Notes under the pieces: generated by a model
Database searches by the model: none
Told to the model about the DNA's origin: nothing
Seen by the model: only the letters and a program-made list of their open reading frames with translations
Made by a program: the position numbers and the translations under genes
Shown: positions 19,001 to 27,300 of the stretch, in pieces
How positions within the stretch are numbered: the first letter of the stretch is position 1
How the letters are laid out: each line of letters opens with the position of its first letter
Assembly (NCBI RefSeq): GCF_004355005.1
Contig: NZ_SMSJ01000025.1
Location: forward strand, 1-64,000
Source of the DNA: Dankookia rubra
Lineage (GTDB): Bacteria > Pseudomonadota > Alphaproteobacteria > Acetobacterales > Acetobacteraceae
Direction of reading: 5' to 3'
Length of the DNA: 64,000 nucleotides

Positions 19001-20248
19001 CACATCGGCCTGCGCCGTCCCGTCCTCGCCGCCGGCGGTGGTCTCCGGCGCGAAGTAGAGCTTTGCCGGATCGGACAGGTGATCCTCGACGTGCTGGGTG
19101 CCGGTGGTCATGACCATGCCGCCGGTGCTGCCCTCACCACGGCTGGCGACCTGCCAATTGGTGACCTGCAGCCGTGGCGCATCGCCATCCGGGTTGCGCA
19201 CCAGGACGTTCTGCGGCGCCAGGCCACGGTGGTAGAGGCGCTTGCCGTGCGCATAGGCCATTGCCTCGCCGAGTTGGCGCACCAGGGCCAGCCTCTGGGC
19301 CAGAGAGAGGGTCTGCTGCTTCTGGGCGAGGTAGCGGTCAAGACGCAAGGCGGTGGGGTCGTGCTCGAACACCAGTGCTGGGCCGAGCTCTGCCTCCCGG
19401 TAGTCTAGGACGCGCTGGATGCCCTGGTGCTCCACGCCTTCCAGCACCCGGGCCTCGCGCTGCGCCGTGCGCGCCAGGCGGTCCCGGGCTTCCGGCGAGG
19501 CGGCGCGCGCATAGGGGTAGATCCGAACGCGGCGGGCCACCCCGGTCGCGGCATGGCGGGCCGCAAAGTCCTGGTAGTTCTCCCCTTCGGTCAGCAACTG
19601 GCCGAGTTCGTAGTCGCCGACGCGGCGCCCCCGCCCGGGTGGCCGGATGCCGGCCTGCTCCATGGCGCGGCCGATCGCCTTTGCCGCCACCGCGTCGATT
19701 GGGCCTCGCCGGCCGAGACCCAGTTCGTCGGCCCGGAGGAGGGTGCCGATAATCCCGAGGTCATCAGCCGCGCCCGGGTTGCCCCGCAGAACCACCCGCT
19801 TGTCGGTGCCGGGATCGATCGCCGGCCGTTGCCGGATCGCGGAGAGGAAGATGAGGGGTTCGACCCATGGTGCTGCGCTGCGTAGCACCCCGCGGCCGGC
19901 CAACGCCTCCTGTCGGCGAAGGACGGCGGAAAGCCGCTTGGCCTTACGGTTCGCCAGCGGGAGCGGGTTGTCGGTCGTGATTGGGCGGCCGTCAGTGATC
20001 CAGGTCCAGCTGTGAGCGTCGCCGCGCACGGTTCCGGGACGGGACTTGATCTCGACCATTACCAGGCCTGCCGGCGTCAGGACGAGCAGATCCACCTCAT
20101 TGACGCGGCCCTCGTCGTCAATGAACTCGAAGTTCGACCAGGCGCGCCAGGGCGTGTAATCAGGCAAGAGGCCGCGCACGAAGTCGAGCGCCTCCCGCTC
20201 CCATTCGAAGGCACTCTGGCTGACGGCGATCCATCGTGGTGCCTTCAT
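16091..20248 (-). CDS. pglW: BREX type 2 protein kinase PglW (NERD + kinase domains)
   Basis: A 1385-aa serine/threonine kinase opening the type 2 BREX operon. The N-terminal NERD nuclease-like domain is intact (NEVDLLVLTP then VMVEIKSR, residues ~50-70). It is followed by two kinase-like folds. The first has HRGLAPQN (near residue 338) in place of the catalytic HRDLKPxN, so it is probably a pseudokinase. The second has IAHRDIKPDNIG (near 634) and DFSLA and looks active. After it come a helix-hairpin-helix-like stretch (QLLGVPRLQFRYLTGVGDRI, near 820-840) and a long C-terminal region shared by PglW proteins. ATG 20248 was chosen because the family N-terminus begins there; the longer reading crosses a terminator hairpin. 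Confidence 0.9.
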   Translation of the reverse strand: MKAPRWIAVSQSAFEWEREALDFVRGLLPDYTPWRAWSNFEFIDDEGRVNEVDLLVLTPAGLVMVEIKSRPGTVRGDAHSWTWITDGRPITTDNPLPLANRKAKRLSAVLRRQEALAGRGVLRSAAPWVEPLIFLSAIRQRPAIDPGTDKRVVLRGNPGAADDLGIIGTLLRADELGLGRRGPIDAVAAKAIGRAMEQAGIRPPGRGRRVGDYELGQLLTEGENYQDFAARHAATGVARRVRIYPYARAASPEARDRLARTAQREARVLEGVEHQGIQRVLDYREAELGPALVFEHDPTALRLDRYLAQKQQTLSLAQRLALVRQLGEAMAYAHGKRLYHRGLAPQNVLVRNPDGDAPRLQVTNWQVASRGEGSTGGMVMTTGTQHVEDHLSDPAKLYFAPETTAGGEDGTAQADVFSLGAIAYHIFAGRPPVDSPLDLPALLRKDGGLRLSGAVNGVGRWLEEMVRAATAPVVRDRPRDAREFLDYLAEAEREALPPEPALPPLADPATAGPDDRLDGGFTVIKRLGRGGSADALLVRRDDADEEFVLKVAVDAAHADRVRAEAEVLRRLHHQNIVRFIGEATVADRPTILMERAGDRTLAQWIRGGDPLSLDLMRRFGENLLSALEHLEQEGIAHRDIKPDNIGVAKVAGTGAYRLLLFDFSLARVPAENIQAGTRPYLDPFLADRRPPRWDLQAERYAAAVTLHEMLAGAPPTFGDGLTDPLVTEDEAVAAVARFDPALRDGLAGFFSRALRRDPAERFGNAEEMLRAWRHAFAPMERSAIAADSIEVLARGLDRASSIAEVGYGVEARDVLDRMGIHTVHQLLGVPRLQFRYLTGVGDRIRREIRERAKRLALLRPDLVPGGTTEDDGGRASIDRLAEQLIARRPAGDEKPEDRILARYLGIEPEDAPPWPNAGEVAIAVGTARSSVADALEAARDRWHKSADLNAVRADLAGLVQAAGGIASAEEMAAQLLGARGSVQEDEGERRRRARAVLRAALELEAAVTPIRFSVFAEGGPALVAASPELAEYARRLGRAADRLAQEDPLPSPGRVEEELGLVPVPEGVGPLPAGRLLKLAAAASHGAALSTRLELYPRDMAPLAALRLSLGALAGAAVLREDELRARVRGRFPEAAPLPPRPALDALLEEAGADREWRTPAGRDAGYYARTVSDTDTGTLSVLRQATTAPASEATPEVLDARALEDKLAYAARTGAFLALTVEPRRTHDAEAELLRRFPREVVSLERLMLRAMRSEAEARRVLWPKALAADAAARDSADFKNLLRLAARAAPRVRDAVLALRTPALLTRPGLLARYDLMEMLVELSQASGSAGGPPSLWVLVSQPDPRRPQVDGVVLPVIARSNWARLTDPWLNNKHRAGGRTAA

Positions 20249-20377
20249 CGGGCTGGCCGGCTCCTGGTCAAAATAAGCCTGCTGAGAATACCGCAATGGA
20301 CTGGTGGCGATAGGCTTGGAGCGGCCCCAACGAGGACGCAGCACAAATGCTGTTCCTCCCGGTGCGGCCCATTCGGG

Positions 20378-20405
20378 TTTATACTGCGTCAGCATCCCCG
20401 TACCC
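20378..20405 (-). promoter_or_regulatory. possible pglW promoter
   Basis: Read on the minus strand, a TATAAA -10-like box lies at 20383-20378, with a weak CTGACG-type sequence upstream of it, about 130 bases before the pglW start. It follows a terminator for the neighbouring operon, so a promoter is needed hereabouts. The -35 match is poor and spacing uncertain. Confidence 0.3.
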
Positions 20406-20425
20406 CGGGGACAACTGGCGCCTGA

Positions 20426-20437
20426 CTGCGCGAATGG
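20426..20437 (-). promoter_or_regulatory. possible degenerate copy of the CCATTCGCGCCG motif upstream of pglW
   Basis: The minus strand reads CCATTCGCGCAG, one mismatch from the transfer-gene motif. It lies between the terminator of the upstream operon and pglW, 177 bases before the start codon, much farther than other copies. It could bring BREX under the element's regulation or be chance. Confidence 0.3.
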
Positions 20438-20443
20438 CCGCAA

Positions 20444-20480
20444 CAAATAAAAACGGCCCGCCATCGCACTGCGGGCCGTT
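20444..20480 (-). terminator. rho-independent terminator
   Basis: A 10-base perfect stem (AACGGCCCGC at 20452-20461 and GCGGGCCGTT at 20471-20480) with a 9-base loop. On the minus strand it is followed by TTTATTTGTT. It lies just after the stop of the lytic-transglycosylase gene and would end that operon before pglW. Confidence 0.85.
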
Positions 20481-20495
20481 CCTGAGAGCACTGCC

Positions 20496-21305
20496 TTAGC
20501 TCTTGGCTGTGAAGATTGGATCGGCGTAGGATGGGCCGAGCCTGCGTGAGGTGAAATCCTGCAGGTTTTGCACGGTCCAGCCCGTCATCCCGTTATTCGC
20601 CAGGTTGTCGGCCGGCACGAAGTTCGACAGCGGCGACGACGCATCGGCCAGCGCGATTTTCCCGCCCACTGCAGGGCCGTAGACATACGAGTAGTAGGTT
20701 TCCTGCACCGTCGCGACGCGGCCCAGAGATTGGGAGGTTGCCCCGCCGTAGGAGCGGATGAGGTAGCTGCTGACGACGGCCTGGGCGTTCGGGTCTGACC
20801 TGTCCGCCGACGTGTAGGGCAAGCTGAACCGCTTCACCGTGTCGTCCCACGTCCCGGACGTGATCTGCCAGGGCCCCGTCGCGGAGGTGGAGCCGTTGGC
20901 TGTCTGGACGTTGCGGAAATCGCTCTCCGCTGCTGCGAAAGCGGCGACCCCGGTGGAGTTGACGCCCAGCTTGTCGGCTGTGGCGATCGCTGTAGCCCCG
21001 TAGGGTTGCGCCTGCAGGGACGCCAGGACGTTGCTGCGGTCCCCCGTGGCCGCACCGGTGCCGGTGTAGGGTGTGCCGCTAGTCCCAGCGATACTGGAAT
21101 AGTCGCCTACGAGAGGGGACGGTGCCGTGGCGCTGCCGCCATAGACCTCACCCCCTGCTGGCGCGCTGAACACCGGTGTTCCCGGATCCGCCACGGCCGG
21201 GATGACCTGCGGCGGCATCTGGCCGGCTTCGGGCAACACGATTGTCTGCCCGTGCGCGCCGCCGGCAAGGCCGAGGCAGAGCGCGACTGTTGCCCAGCGC
21301 GACAT
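20496..21305 (-). CDS. periplasmic lysozyme-like lytic transglycosylase (transfer-associated)
   Basis: A 269-aa exported protein likely to open peptidoglycan for the conjugation apparatus, the role VirB1-like enzymes play. It has a signal peptide (WATVALCLGLAGGAHG), a Ser/Gly/Thr-rich linker, then a lysozyme-like core with AAAESDFRN (catalytic Glu) and GSTSATGPWQITSGTW. ATG 21305 overlaps the stop of the SH3-like gene by one base (TGATG), so the longer upstream start at 21362 is rejected. Last gene of a minus-strand operon, followed by a strong terminator. A second, unrelated lytic enzyme is encoded at 37621-38175. Confidence 0.65.
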   Translation of the reverse strand: MSRWATVALCLGLAGGAHGQTIVLPEAGQMPPQVIPAVADPGTPVFSAPAGGEVYGGSATAPSPLVGDYSSIAGTSGTPYTGTGAATGDRSNVLASLQAQPYGATAIATADKLGVNSTGVAAFAAAESDFRNVQTANGSTSATGPWQITSGTWDDTVKRFSLPYTSADRSDPNAQAVVSSYLIRSYGGATSQSLGRVATVQETYYSYVYGPAVGGKIALADASSPLSNFVPADNLANNGMTGWTVQNLQDFTSRRLGPSYADPIFTAKS

Positions 21306-21781
21306 CAGTGGAAGCCGAACACGGGCGAGTTGTCGCGGCGGCGCAGGCCTTCCACGGTGCACTGCACGCCCGGCTTCACCGTGTTGACGTACGGCCCGAG
21401 GGTGTTGGCTGGGACGAAGCCGAGGCGGCCGTTGTAGCCCATCACCTGGACGAAGCCACCGACCGTTGCCCCGGACGTTGCGACGAATTCCTGTGTCACG
21501 CCCATCGGTGCCGAGGTTCGGTCAGGGCTCGAGTAAATCGGCAGGCCCGGCTGCGTGCCTTTGCAAACCCAGAGCCGTTCGGGTTGCACCAGCCGTTCGG
21601 GCGATCCGGTCGAGATTGGCGGCGCGAGCTGGTGCGTGAGTGCCAGGGCCCGGCCCCGGTCGCGCGAGAAGCGTTCCAGGCGCGCGATGTCCTCCGGCGT
21701 CTGAGCCTGGGCGCCTGAGGCGATGCCTACCGCCGCCACAACGGCCGCACCAGCGGCCTTCCATCCCATCCGCATAGCCAT
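21305..21781 (-). CDS. secreted SH3-like protein
   Basis: A 158-aa exported protein with a clear signal peptide (AAVVAAVGIASGAQAQ). The mature part includes LWVCKGTQPGLPIYSSPDR and GGFVQVMGYNGRLGFVPANTLGPY, which read like a bacterial SH3 fold, plus two Cys that could form a disulfide. It sits directly upstream of the transglycosylase and is coupled to it, so it may bind cell wall or partner that enzyme. No specific family name recognised. Confidence 0.55.
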   Translation of the reverse strand: MAMRMGWKAAGAAVVAAVGIASGAQAQTPEDIARLERFSRDRGRALALTHQLAPPISTGSPERLVQPERLWVCKGTQPGLPIYSSPDRTSAPMGVTQEFVATSGATVGGFVQVMGYNGRLGFVPANTLGPYVNTVKPGVQCTVEGLRRRDNSPVFGFH

Positions 21782-21783
21782 GA

Positions 21784-22380
21784 TTACCTCCTCTGTTGCT
21801 GAGCGCTGGCCTGGCCGTCGCTCATCGCCTCGACAGGGCAGTAGAGCCGGCCACTGCTCTCGGCCTTGACCGCTGCCCGCAGGCAGCGTTCGTGGAAGGC
21901 AATGGCAGGCCGGTCAGCCGCCGCCTTCATGGCGTAACCGCCGCCGACCAGGGCTAGGGCGATGGCGGCGCCGCCACTGAGCCAGGCGAGGTTGATGCCC
22001 ATGGTCCGACGCCGCTCGCGGATCACGACGGCGCCGGCGAGGGCGGCGGTTGCGGCGGGGACCATCTTCTCGACAACGGCCGTGATGGCCTGCTCGGCTT
22101 TGGCCTCGACGCCGGCGGCCTGAGCTTCTGCGCGCCGGGCATTGGCCTCGGCCGTCTCGCGTGACGTGTTGAGCCAGATCCCGACCTCACTGGCCGCGCT
22201 GTCGAAGGCCCCCGCTGCGGCAATGACCACATCGGCGAGGCCTTTCTGGGCAGCCATCAGGGCGGCGACAAACCGCCCCTCCGGGTGGTCCGGCCGCACG
22301 CCCCATTCCCGTGCAGCTGCCTCGACCTCGCCGAGTTGCTGCATGAGGGAGACGCGGAGCTGAGTAACGTTGTCACTCAT
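21784..22380 (-). CDS. membrane protein of unknown function, transfer-associated
   Basis: A 198-aa protein with an Ala/Glu-rich helical N-terminal half likely to be coiled coil (around AEANARRAEAQAAGVEAKAE) and one membrane segment (LAWLSGGAAIALALVGGGYAM, near residues 130-150), then a short tail with two Cys. ATG 22380 overlaps the ParA-like stop (ATGA). Not recognised; membership of this operon is the only clue to function. Confidence 0.5.
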   Translation of the reverse strand: MSDNVTQLRVSLMQQLGEVEAAAREWGVRPDHPEGRFVAALMAAQKGLADVVIAAAGAFDSAASEVGIWLNTSRETAEANARRAEAQAAGVEAKAEQAITAVVEKMVPAATAALAGAVVIRERRRTMGINLAWLSGGAAIALALVGGGYAMKAAADRPAIAFHERCLRAAVKAESSGRLYCPVEAMSDGQASAQQQRR

Positions 22381-23204
22381 GCAGCGACCTCGGCCTGGTG
22401 CGGCAGCGTCGGCATCCAGAGCGGGTTGATGCCACCGAAGAAGGCCGGGACCTTCTCCTCCAACCAGATCGACACCCGCTCCTGGTCGAAAAAGCTCAGC
22501 GGCTCGCCCGCCTCCGGGGCCTTGCCAGCCGCCGCATCCTCGAACAGCAACCTGCCCTCGCTCACCTGGCGCATGGGGCTCAGTTCGGGAAACCGCACGA
22601 CCTTGGCACCCTTGCCCATCGCGGCGACCAGGGCGGGATGGTTCAGGATCGGGGTGAATGCGTTCGCTACCGACCGGCCGTCTGCGACCAGGCCGCCGTT
22701 CAGGACGATGAGCGTGGCGGCCGGCAGGAACAGTTCGTCGGCAACGACCTGCGCCAGATAGTCCAGGTCGGCATTGTCCGGGCCGACGACATGCATCGCC
22801 ACCGGGCGAATCCCCATACGCTCGAGCGTCCTGACCAGTCGGACCTCCTCGGCCAATTTCTTGACCAGGAGATCGCCGCCACCGACGCCGAGCAGGGCAT
22901 CGAAAGGTCGGCCCGCCCGGATCGAAAGCGCCTGCTCATTGATCTTCTGCTCAAGCCATTGGGCCAGATCGGCGAGGCCGCCAGAGGGAGGGATCTCCGC
23001 ATCCGGGTGGAAGCTGGCCAGCCCGTGCGAGGTGGTCTGCCGGTCCATGTCCCAGATCCGGAGGGTGGCGCCGCGGCTGCGGAAATACTGAGCCGTGGTG
23101 TTGCCCACGACGGTTTTGCCGACCCGGCCGCGGCCGACCGGCATCAACAGAACGGGCTTCACGTCCGAACTCGCCACCATGTTGGGTGCATCCTTCTTCG
23201 CCAT
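22377..23204 (-). CDS. ParA/MinD-like P-loop ATPase
   Basis: A 275-aa deviant-Walker ATPase with MPVGRGRVGKTVVGNTTAQYF (P-loop with the signature N-terminal Lys replaced by Arg) and IWDMDRQTTSHGL as the switch region. Such proteins partition plasmids or place conjugation machinery. No ParB-like partner is encoded next to it, which favours a transfer or element-maintenance role. ATG 23204 has a good AGGAG site before it. A copy of the CCATTCGCGCCG motif lies 42 bases upstream, linking it to the transfer genes. Confidence 0.65.
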   Translation of the reverse strand: MAKKDAPNMVASSDVKPVLLMPVGRGRVGKTVVGNTTAQYFRSRGATLRIWDMDRQTTSHGLASFHPDAEIPPSGGLADLAQWLEQKINEQALSIRAGRPFDALLGVGGGDLLVKKLAEEVRLVRTLERMGIRPVAMHVVGPDNADLDYLAQVVADELFLPAATLIVLNGGLVADGRSVANAFTPILNHPALVAAMGKGAKVVRFPELSPMRQVSEGRLLFEDAAAGKAPEAGEPLSFFDQERVSIWLEEKVPAFFGGINPLWMPTLPHQAEVAA

Positions 23205-23246
23205 GCTTCGGCTCTCCTGGCGCCGTAGCGGAATCATCCCGCGGGG

Positions 23247-23258
23247 CGGCGCGAATGG
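23247..23258 (-). promoter_or_regulatory. CCATTCGCGCCG motif, exact copy, 42 bases before the ParA-like gene
   Basis: Exact 12/12 copy in the gap between two minus-strand genes, pointing with transcription. Confidence 0.7.
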
Positions 23259-23281
23259 CGTCGCCCACCTGCCAACTTTTT

Positions 23282-23830
23282 TCAGACCCGCGGCGCGGCC
23301 CTTTTCTGTCCCGGGAGCCAAGCCCGGTCCTGCTGGAGTTGTTCACGCAGCGCGTCGAGCTCCGACTGGATCTCCTCCGGGGTGCGGACAGGCGCGGGAT
23401 CGTCTGGCCGCCGGGATGGAATGGGGAGCCTGGGAGGGGCTGGCCGGGATGCCGTCAAATCTACCGGTGCTGGCCTAGCGGGCTCGGGCACTGGCGCCGG
23501 TCGGATGGCCACCGGCACTGGGGCCCATCCAGCCGGCATTTTCTCCGCGGTTGCCCGGCGACGGGCGTCTTCGGCGACGTCTCGGCAAACCCGCGGCCAC
23601 ATGCGTCTGACCGACATGGCCGTGACCGGCTTCTCCCGACCGGACTGCCCAGCCTTCACGCCCTCCGCTGCCATTTCCGCAGCTACTTCGGCGTAGGGAG
23701 GGAAGCGGACCGCCATGCGCTTCTTCAGTTGGGCGTAATGGAGCCGCAGCCAGAGATAGGCCTCAGATGTACCACCATGGAGACGCTCGCTGACGCGGAC
23801 GGAGAGGGGGCGTTTCTGCGTATCGGACAT
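23282..23830 (-). CDS. hypothetical protein, possible DNA-processing accessory
   Basis: A 182-aa soluble, basic protein. The first ~100 residues are helical (around EAYLWLRLHYAQLKKRMA and SVRRMWPRVCRDVAEDAR); the rest is a Pro/Arg-rich linker and a short C-terminal coiled-coil-like helix (EEIQSELDALREQLQQDR). I start it at ATG 23830; the longer reading to 24310 crosses the divergent relaxase region antisense to real genes. It faces the relaxase operon across the candidate oriT, the usual site for auxiliary DNA-binding proteins, but no such fold is proven here. Confidence 0.5.
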   Translation of the reverse strand: MSDTQKRPLSVRVSERLHGGTSEAYLWLRLHYAQLKKRMAVRFPPYAEVAAEMAAEGVKAGQSGREKPVTAMSVRRMWPRVCRDVAEDARRRATAEKMPAGWAPVPVAIRPAPVPEPARPAPVDLTASRPAPPRLPIPSRRPDDPAPVRTPEEIQSELDALREQLQQDRAWLPGQKRAAPRV

Positions 23831-23850
23831 GCCCTGAGGCTGGACCGACC

Positions 23851-23862
23851 CGGCGCGAATGG
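23851..23862 (-). promoter_or_regulatory. CCATTCGCGCCG motif, exact copy, 20 bases before the 23830 gene
   Basis: Exact copy inside the divergent region, oriented toward the minus-strand gene; one of four copies at exactly 20 bases. Confidence 0.7.
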
Positions 23863-23990
23863 CTTCGATTTTGCTCCGGAATTTCCGCGAAGTTGCTGCC
23901 GCCTTGCATCGAATTTGCAGCAAAATTTCAGCGAAGGGGTAGGCATACACCAATGCACTGTTAGTGCGGGCTCCGCCCGGTCCGCGCATC

Positions 23991-24002
23991 CCATTCGCGC
24001 CG
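23991..24002 (+). promoter_or_regulatory. CCATTCGCGCCG motif, exact copy, 20 bases before the relaxase operon
   Basis: Exact plus-strand copy. Here it forms the left arm of a 9-2-9 perfect inverted repeat (23994-24013), so a second half-copy faces the other way. Confidence 0.75.
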
Positions 24003-24022
24003 CTCGGCGCGAAGGTCGGGGC

Positions 24023-24355
24023 ATGGACGAAGACACTCGGGCCGCCCTGGCCGACATCAAGCAGGGCATCGCCAACCTGACAGCCAGCGTCGCGCTGGTG
24101 GCACGGCATCAGACCATCCAGGGTGAGAAGATCACCCGCATCCTGGATGTCCTCGCGCCGGAGGATGCCGAAGAGGAGGAGAAGGGACCGACCACCGCAG
24201 AGCTGCTCGGCCGGATAATGACGGCCAACGCCAAGGCCGTGAAAGAGATGACGGCCCAGCTGACAGGGATCAGCGAGGCCGTGGAGGGCGTGCCCGGTCA
24301 CACGGTTCAAGCGATGGGCCAGGCCTTCAGCATTCCCGAGAGGACACCGAAGTGA
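24023..24355 (+). CDS. small acidic protein preceding the relaxase
   Basis: A 110-aa helical protein (TRAALADIKQGIANLTASVA near the start; then an acidic DAEEEEK stretch; then two helices). Its stop overlaps the relaxase GTG start as GTGA, so the two are translationally coupled. The position suggests an accessory of relaxosome assembly, but no known family motif is visible. ATG 24023 is preferred because GGTCGGGG precedes it and the motif palindrome lies just upstream; earlier in-frame starts would read through the candidate oriT. Confidence 0.6.
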   Translation: MDEDTRAALADIKQGIANLTASVALVARHQTIQGEKITRILDVLAPEDAEEEEKGPTTAELLGRIMTANAKAVKEMTAQLTGISEAVEGVPGHTVQAMGQAFSIPERTPK

Positions 24356-27300
24356 TTACATTTCGGAAGATCCTCGCTGCATCCTCCGGCAAGCTGGTGT
24401 CGGCCTATTTCACCGAGCATCAGCCCGATGCCGAGCGGGATTTGCGCTGTGAGCCGGGGGTGCACGCGGACCAAGAGGGGCGGCTGACGGCTTACTACAC
24501 GGGCCGGGAAATGCGGGCGCACTGGCGGGTGGACATGCCGCAGGCCGTCGCCCAGGCCCTCGGCATCGACCCGACCCGCTCCCCGAAGGCCGGCGAGCTC
24601 AACCACCTATTTGAGGCAAAGCGGGGCGATACCGGCCTGCCGTGGAGCCGGTGGCGGCGGGAGAATTCGTCCCTCGACTTCACCTTCTCCCCCCACAAGT
24701 CGGTGACGCTGGCGATCGAGTTCGCTGAATCTCCGGCAGAGGAAGCGTTGCTCTGGACGGCGGTGCTGCGCGCCAACGATGCCGCCATGCGGGCGATCGC
24801 CGGCGACCTTGGCTGGGCCAGGTCGGGATTTGAAGGCAAGGGGGTCGCTGAGCCGGGGGAGGTGGGGTGGGTATCATTCCCGCACACCCAGGCACGACCA
24901 ACCCTGCAGGTCAGGGATGGGGAAACCGGCATCACCTACCTGGCGGAGTTCCCAACCGTCGGCGACCCGCAGACCCACGTCCACAATCCGATGTTCAACA
25001 TGGTCGTCACTGACGACGGCCGCCTCGGGTCGCTGGACACGAAGCGGCTGACCAATACGCGGGTGCATGTCTGGGGAGCATTGGGCCAGGCCGTGCTGGC
25101 GGAGGAAATGCGGCGGCTGGGGGTCCGGGTGGCGGTCGATCCGACCGGCCGGTTCGCCGTGCTGCCGGCGATTGACCAACGAGCCGTCGACCATTTCTCG
25201 AAAGGGCGCCGGCAGGCGGAACGCAACGCCAAGAAGTACGCCAAGAGGATGGGAGAGGATTGGGACAAGCTCTCGGCGGAGCGGAAATTCGGCCTGATGC
25301 AGTCGGCGGCGGTGCACGAGCGGCACTCAAAGGCCGCCCGGGATGGGGCAAAGCGGGAGGAGCTCACGCCGAAGGAGGCTTGGCGGTACCAGGCCAAGGC
25401 GCTCGGGTGGGCCCACAGCACGGTGCTCGAGGGAACGGCCTACGCCCAGCTGACCGACGCGCAGCGGTATGACGCTGCCTATGCGTTCGCCGCCCGTCAC
25501 CTGGCCAAGGCATTCGAGACCGCGGCGGTTCTGGATCAGGATGTCGTGGAGCTCTGGGCAATCCGCGGCCTGATCGGCGCAGACTACAAGGGCAGCACGG
25601 ACATCGAGCGGGTGGTTGGCCTTATCCGGGAGCGCGGCTTCGATTTCCACGGGCAGCAAGCCTACCTGGTCGAGGGCGTGAGTGACGGCCGGATGCGGGT
25701 CACCAACTCCGAGCAGGTGCGGATTGAGCGCCGGGTGGCGGAGCTGGCGCGGGTGGCCGCTCAGGACCGCACCGGCTCGCTGACACACACGGTGCTTCGG
25801 GAGGCGATCGAGAATTGCGGGATCAAGTTCGACAACGACCACGGCGCGGCGCAGGTGGCGGCGATCTATGCCCTGGGTACCGCCGGCGGTATCGCGTTCC
25901 TCACCGGGATTGCCGGCGCGGGTAAGTCCACCCTGCTGACCCCATTGGTTATGGCCCATCACGCGGATACGCGCTTCAGCCCGCGCGGGCGGGAGGTCAT
26001 CGGCACGGCCAACGCCTGGCTGCAGGCCGATGCCCTGAAAGATTGCGGGGTTGACCGGACCATTGCACTGGATCCGCTGCTCCGCTCCATCGACAGCGGC
26101 GAGTGGCGGCCGACGCAGAACACGGTCCTGATCATTGAGGAAATGTCCCAGGTAGGCCCGCGCTCGATGCAGCGCCTGATGGAGTTGCAGGCTGAGACCG
26201 GGATGACGATCCGCGGCCTGGGCGACCGGGAGCAGTGCCAAGCGATTGAAGCAGGCGATTCCATCGCCCTGCTGCAGCGTGCCATCCCCATCGAGGCGCG
26301 GCCCGAATTGCTGTCGACGGTTCGGCAGAAGACCAACGAGCTCAAGCAGGTCGCCAGCATGTTCCGCAACAAGGATGGCATGACTGCCGAGGCGCGGACC
26401 GACGAAGTTTTCGAGGCGCTCGAGATGAAGCGCAAGGTGGGCACCGCCAGGCTGCTCGGTGGCGACCAGGACGAGGTGAACCGGGCGACCGCTGATTTCT
26501 TCCTGCGACGCCGCGATGCCCTGGAAGCAGCCGGGGCAACCAAGTCGGTCAGCTGTTCGGCCCTGACCAACGCCACCGCGGCGGAAATCAGCGCCGAGAT
26601 CCGGAAAACCCTCCGGCAGCGGGGTGAGATCGTGGGCGAGGAGCGCTGGTACCAGGCCATCGACCAGCGCGGCGAGATCTACGACCTGCCCGTGGCCAAG
26701 GGGGACCGACTTCGGCTGTTCCAGCGGACCGGCGCTAGGTTCGGCAATCGGTTCGGCTGGCTCGGCAACAACGGGTCCATGGTGACGGTCGAGGCGATCA
26801 CCGAGACCGGCCTGCGCCTCCGAAACCGGCATGGCGATGTGGGTGATGTGACCTGGGATCGATTGGTCCACGCTCGGTCAGGCCGCCTGCTGGTCGCATC
26901 AGGCTGGGCACAGACGGTCGACAGCATCCAGGGGATCACGTCGGCCGAGCATATCAACGCCCTGACCCATGGCACCTCAGGGCTCACCGCATTCCGAAAC
27001 TACCCCGCGGAGAGCCGCGCCGAATGGGAGACGTGGACGCTGATCAGTGAGGCCGGGCTGTTTGAGGCGGTGCGCCATGCGCGTGCGATAGGTGACCAGA
27101 GCCCCATCACCACCGAGCAGCTCTGGCAGCAGGCGGCCAAGGATATGGCCTATGCGCCGCGGAAGCCCCTTGGGCTGGACCTGGTCGAGGGCGTGAGGAA
27201 GGACGTGGACGCGGCTACGGACCAATGGATGCAGGAAGAGCACAGGGTTCGTCGCCAGAAGGCCGCCGGCCGCAACCATACCAGGGAGCACCGGCAAAGG

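Larger units (their letters stand above)
23831..24022. promoter_or_regulatory. divergent intergenic region, candidate oriT
   Basis: Between divergent genes just upstream of the relaxase lie several inverted repeats: CGGAA-T-TTCCG (23877-23887), ATTTTGCT/AGCAAAAT (23868-23875 and 23919-23926), GCACT-GTT-AGTGC (23955-23967) running into CGGGC-TCC-GCCCG (23967-23979), and TTCGCGCCG-CT-CGGCGCGAA (23994-24013). The central part is AT-rich compared with its surroundings. MOBF relaxases usually act on an oriT close to their own gene. No nic site can be assigned. Confidence 0.5.

Noticed and set aside
20249-20491. N-terminal extension of pglW
   Set aside because: It crosses a terminator hairpin and possible promoter, and the NERD domain begins after ATG 20248.
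23831-24310. Upstream extension of the minus-strand gene at 23282
   Set aside because: It runs antisense to the relaxase accessory gene and through the palindromic region.
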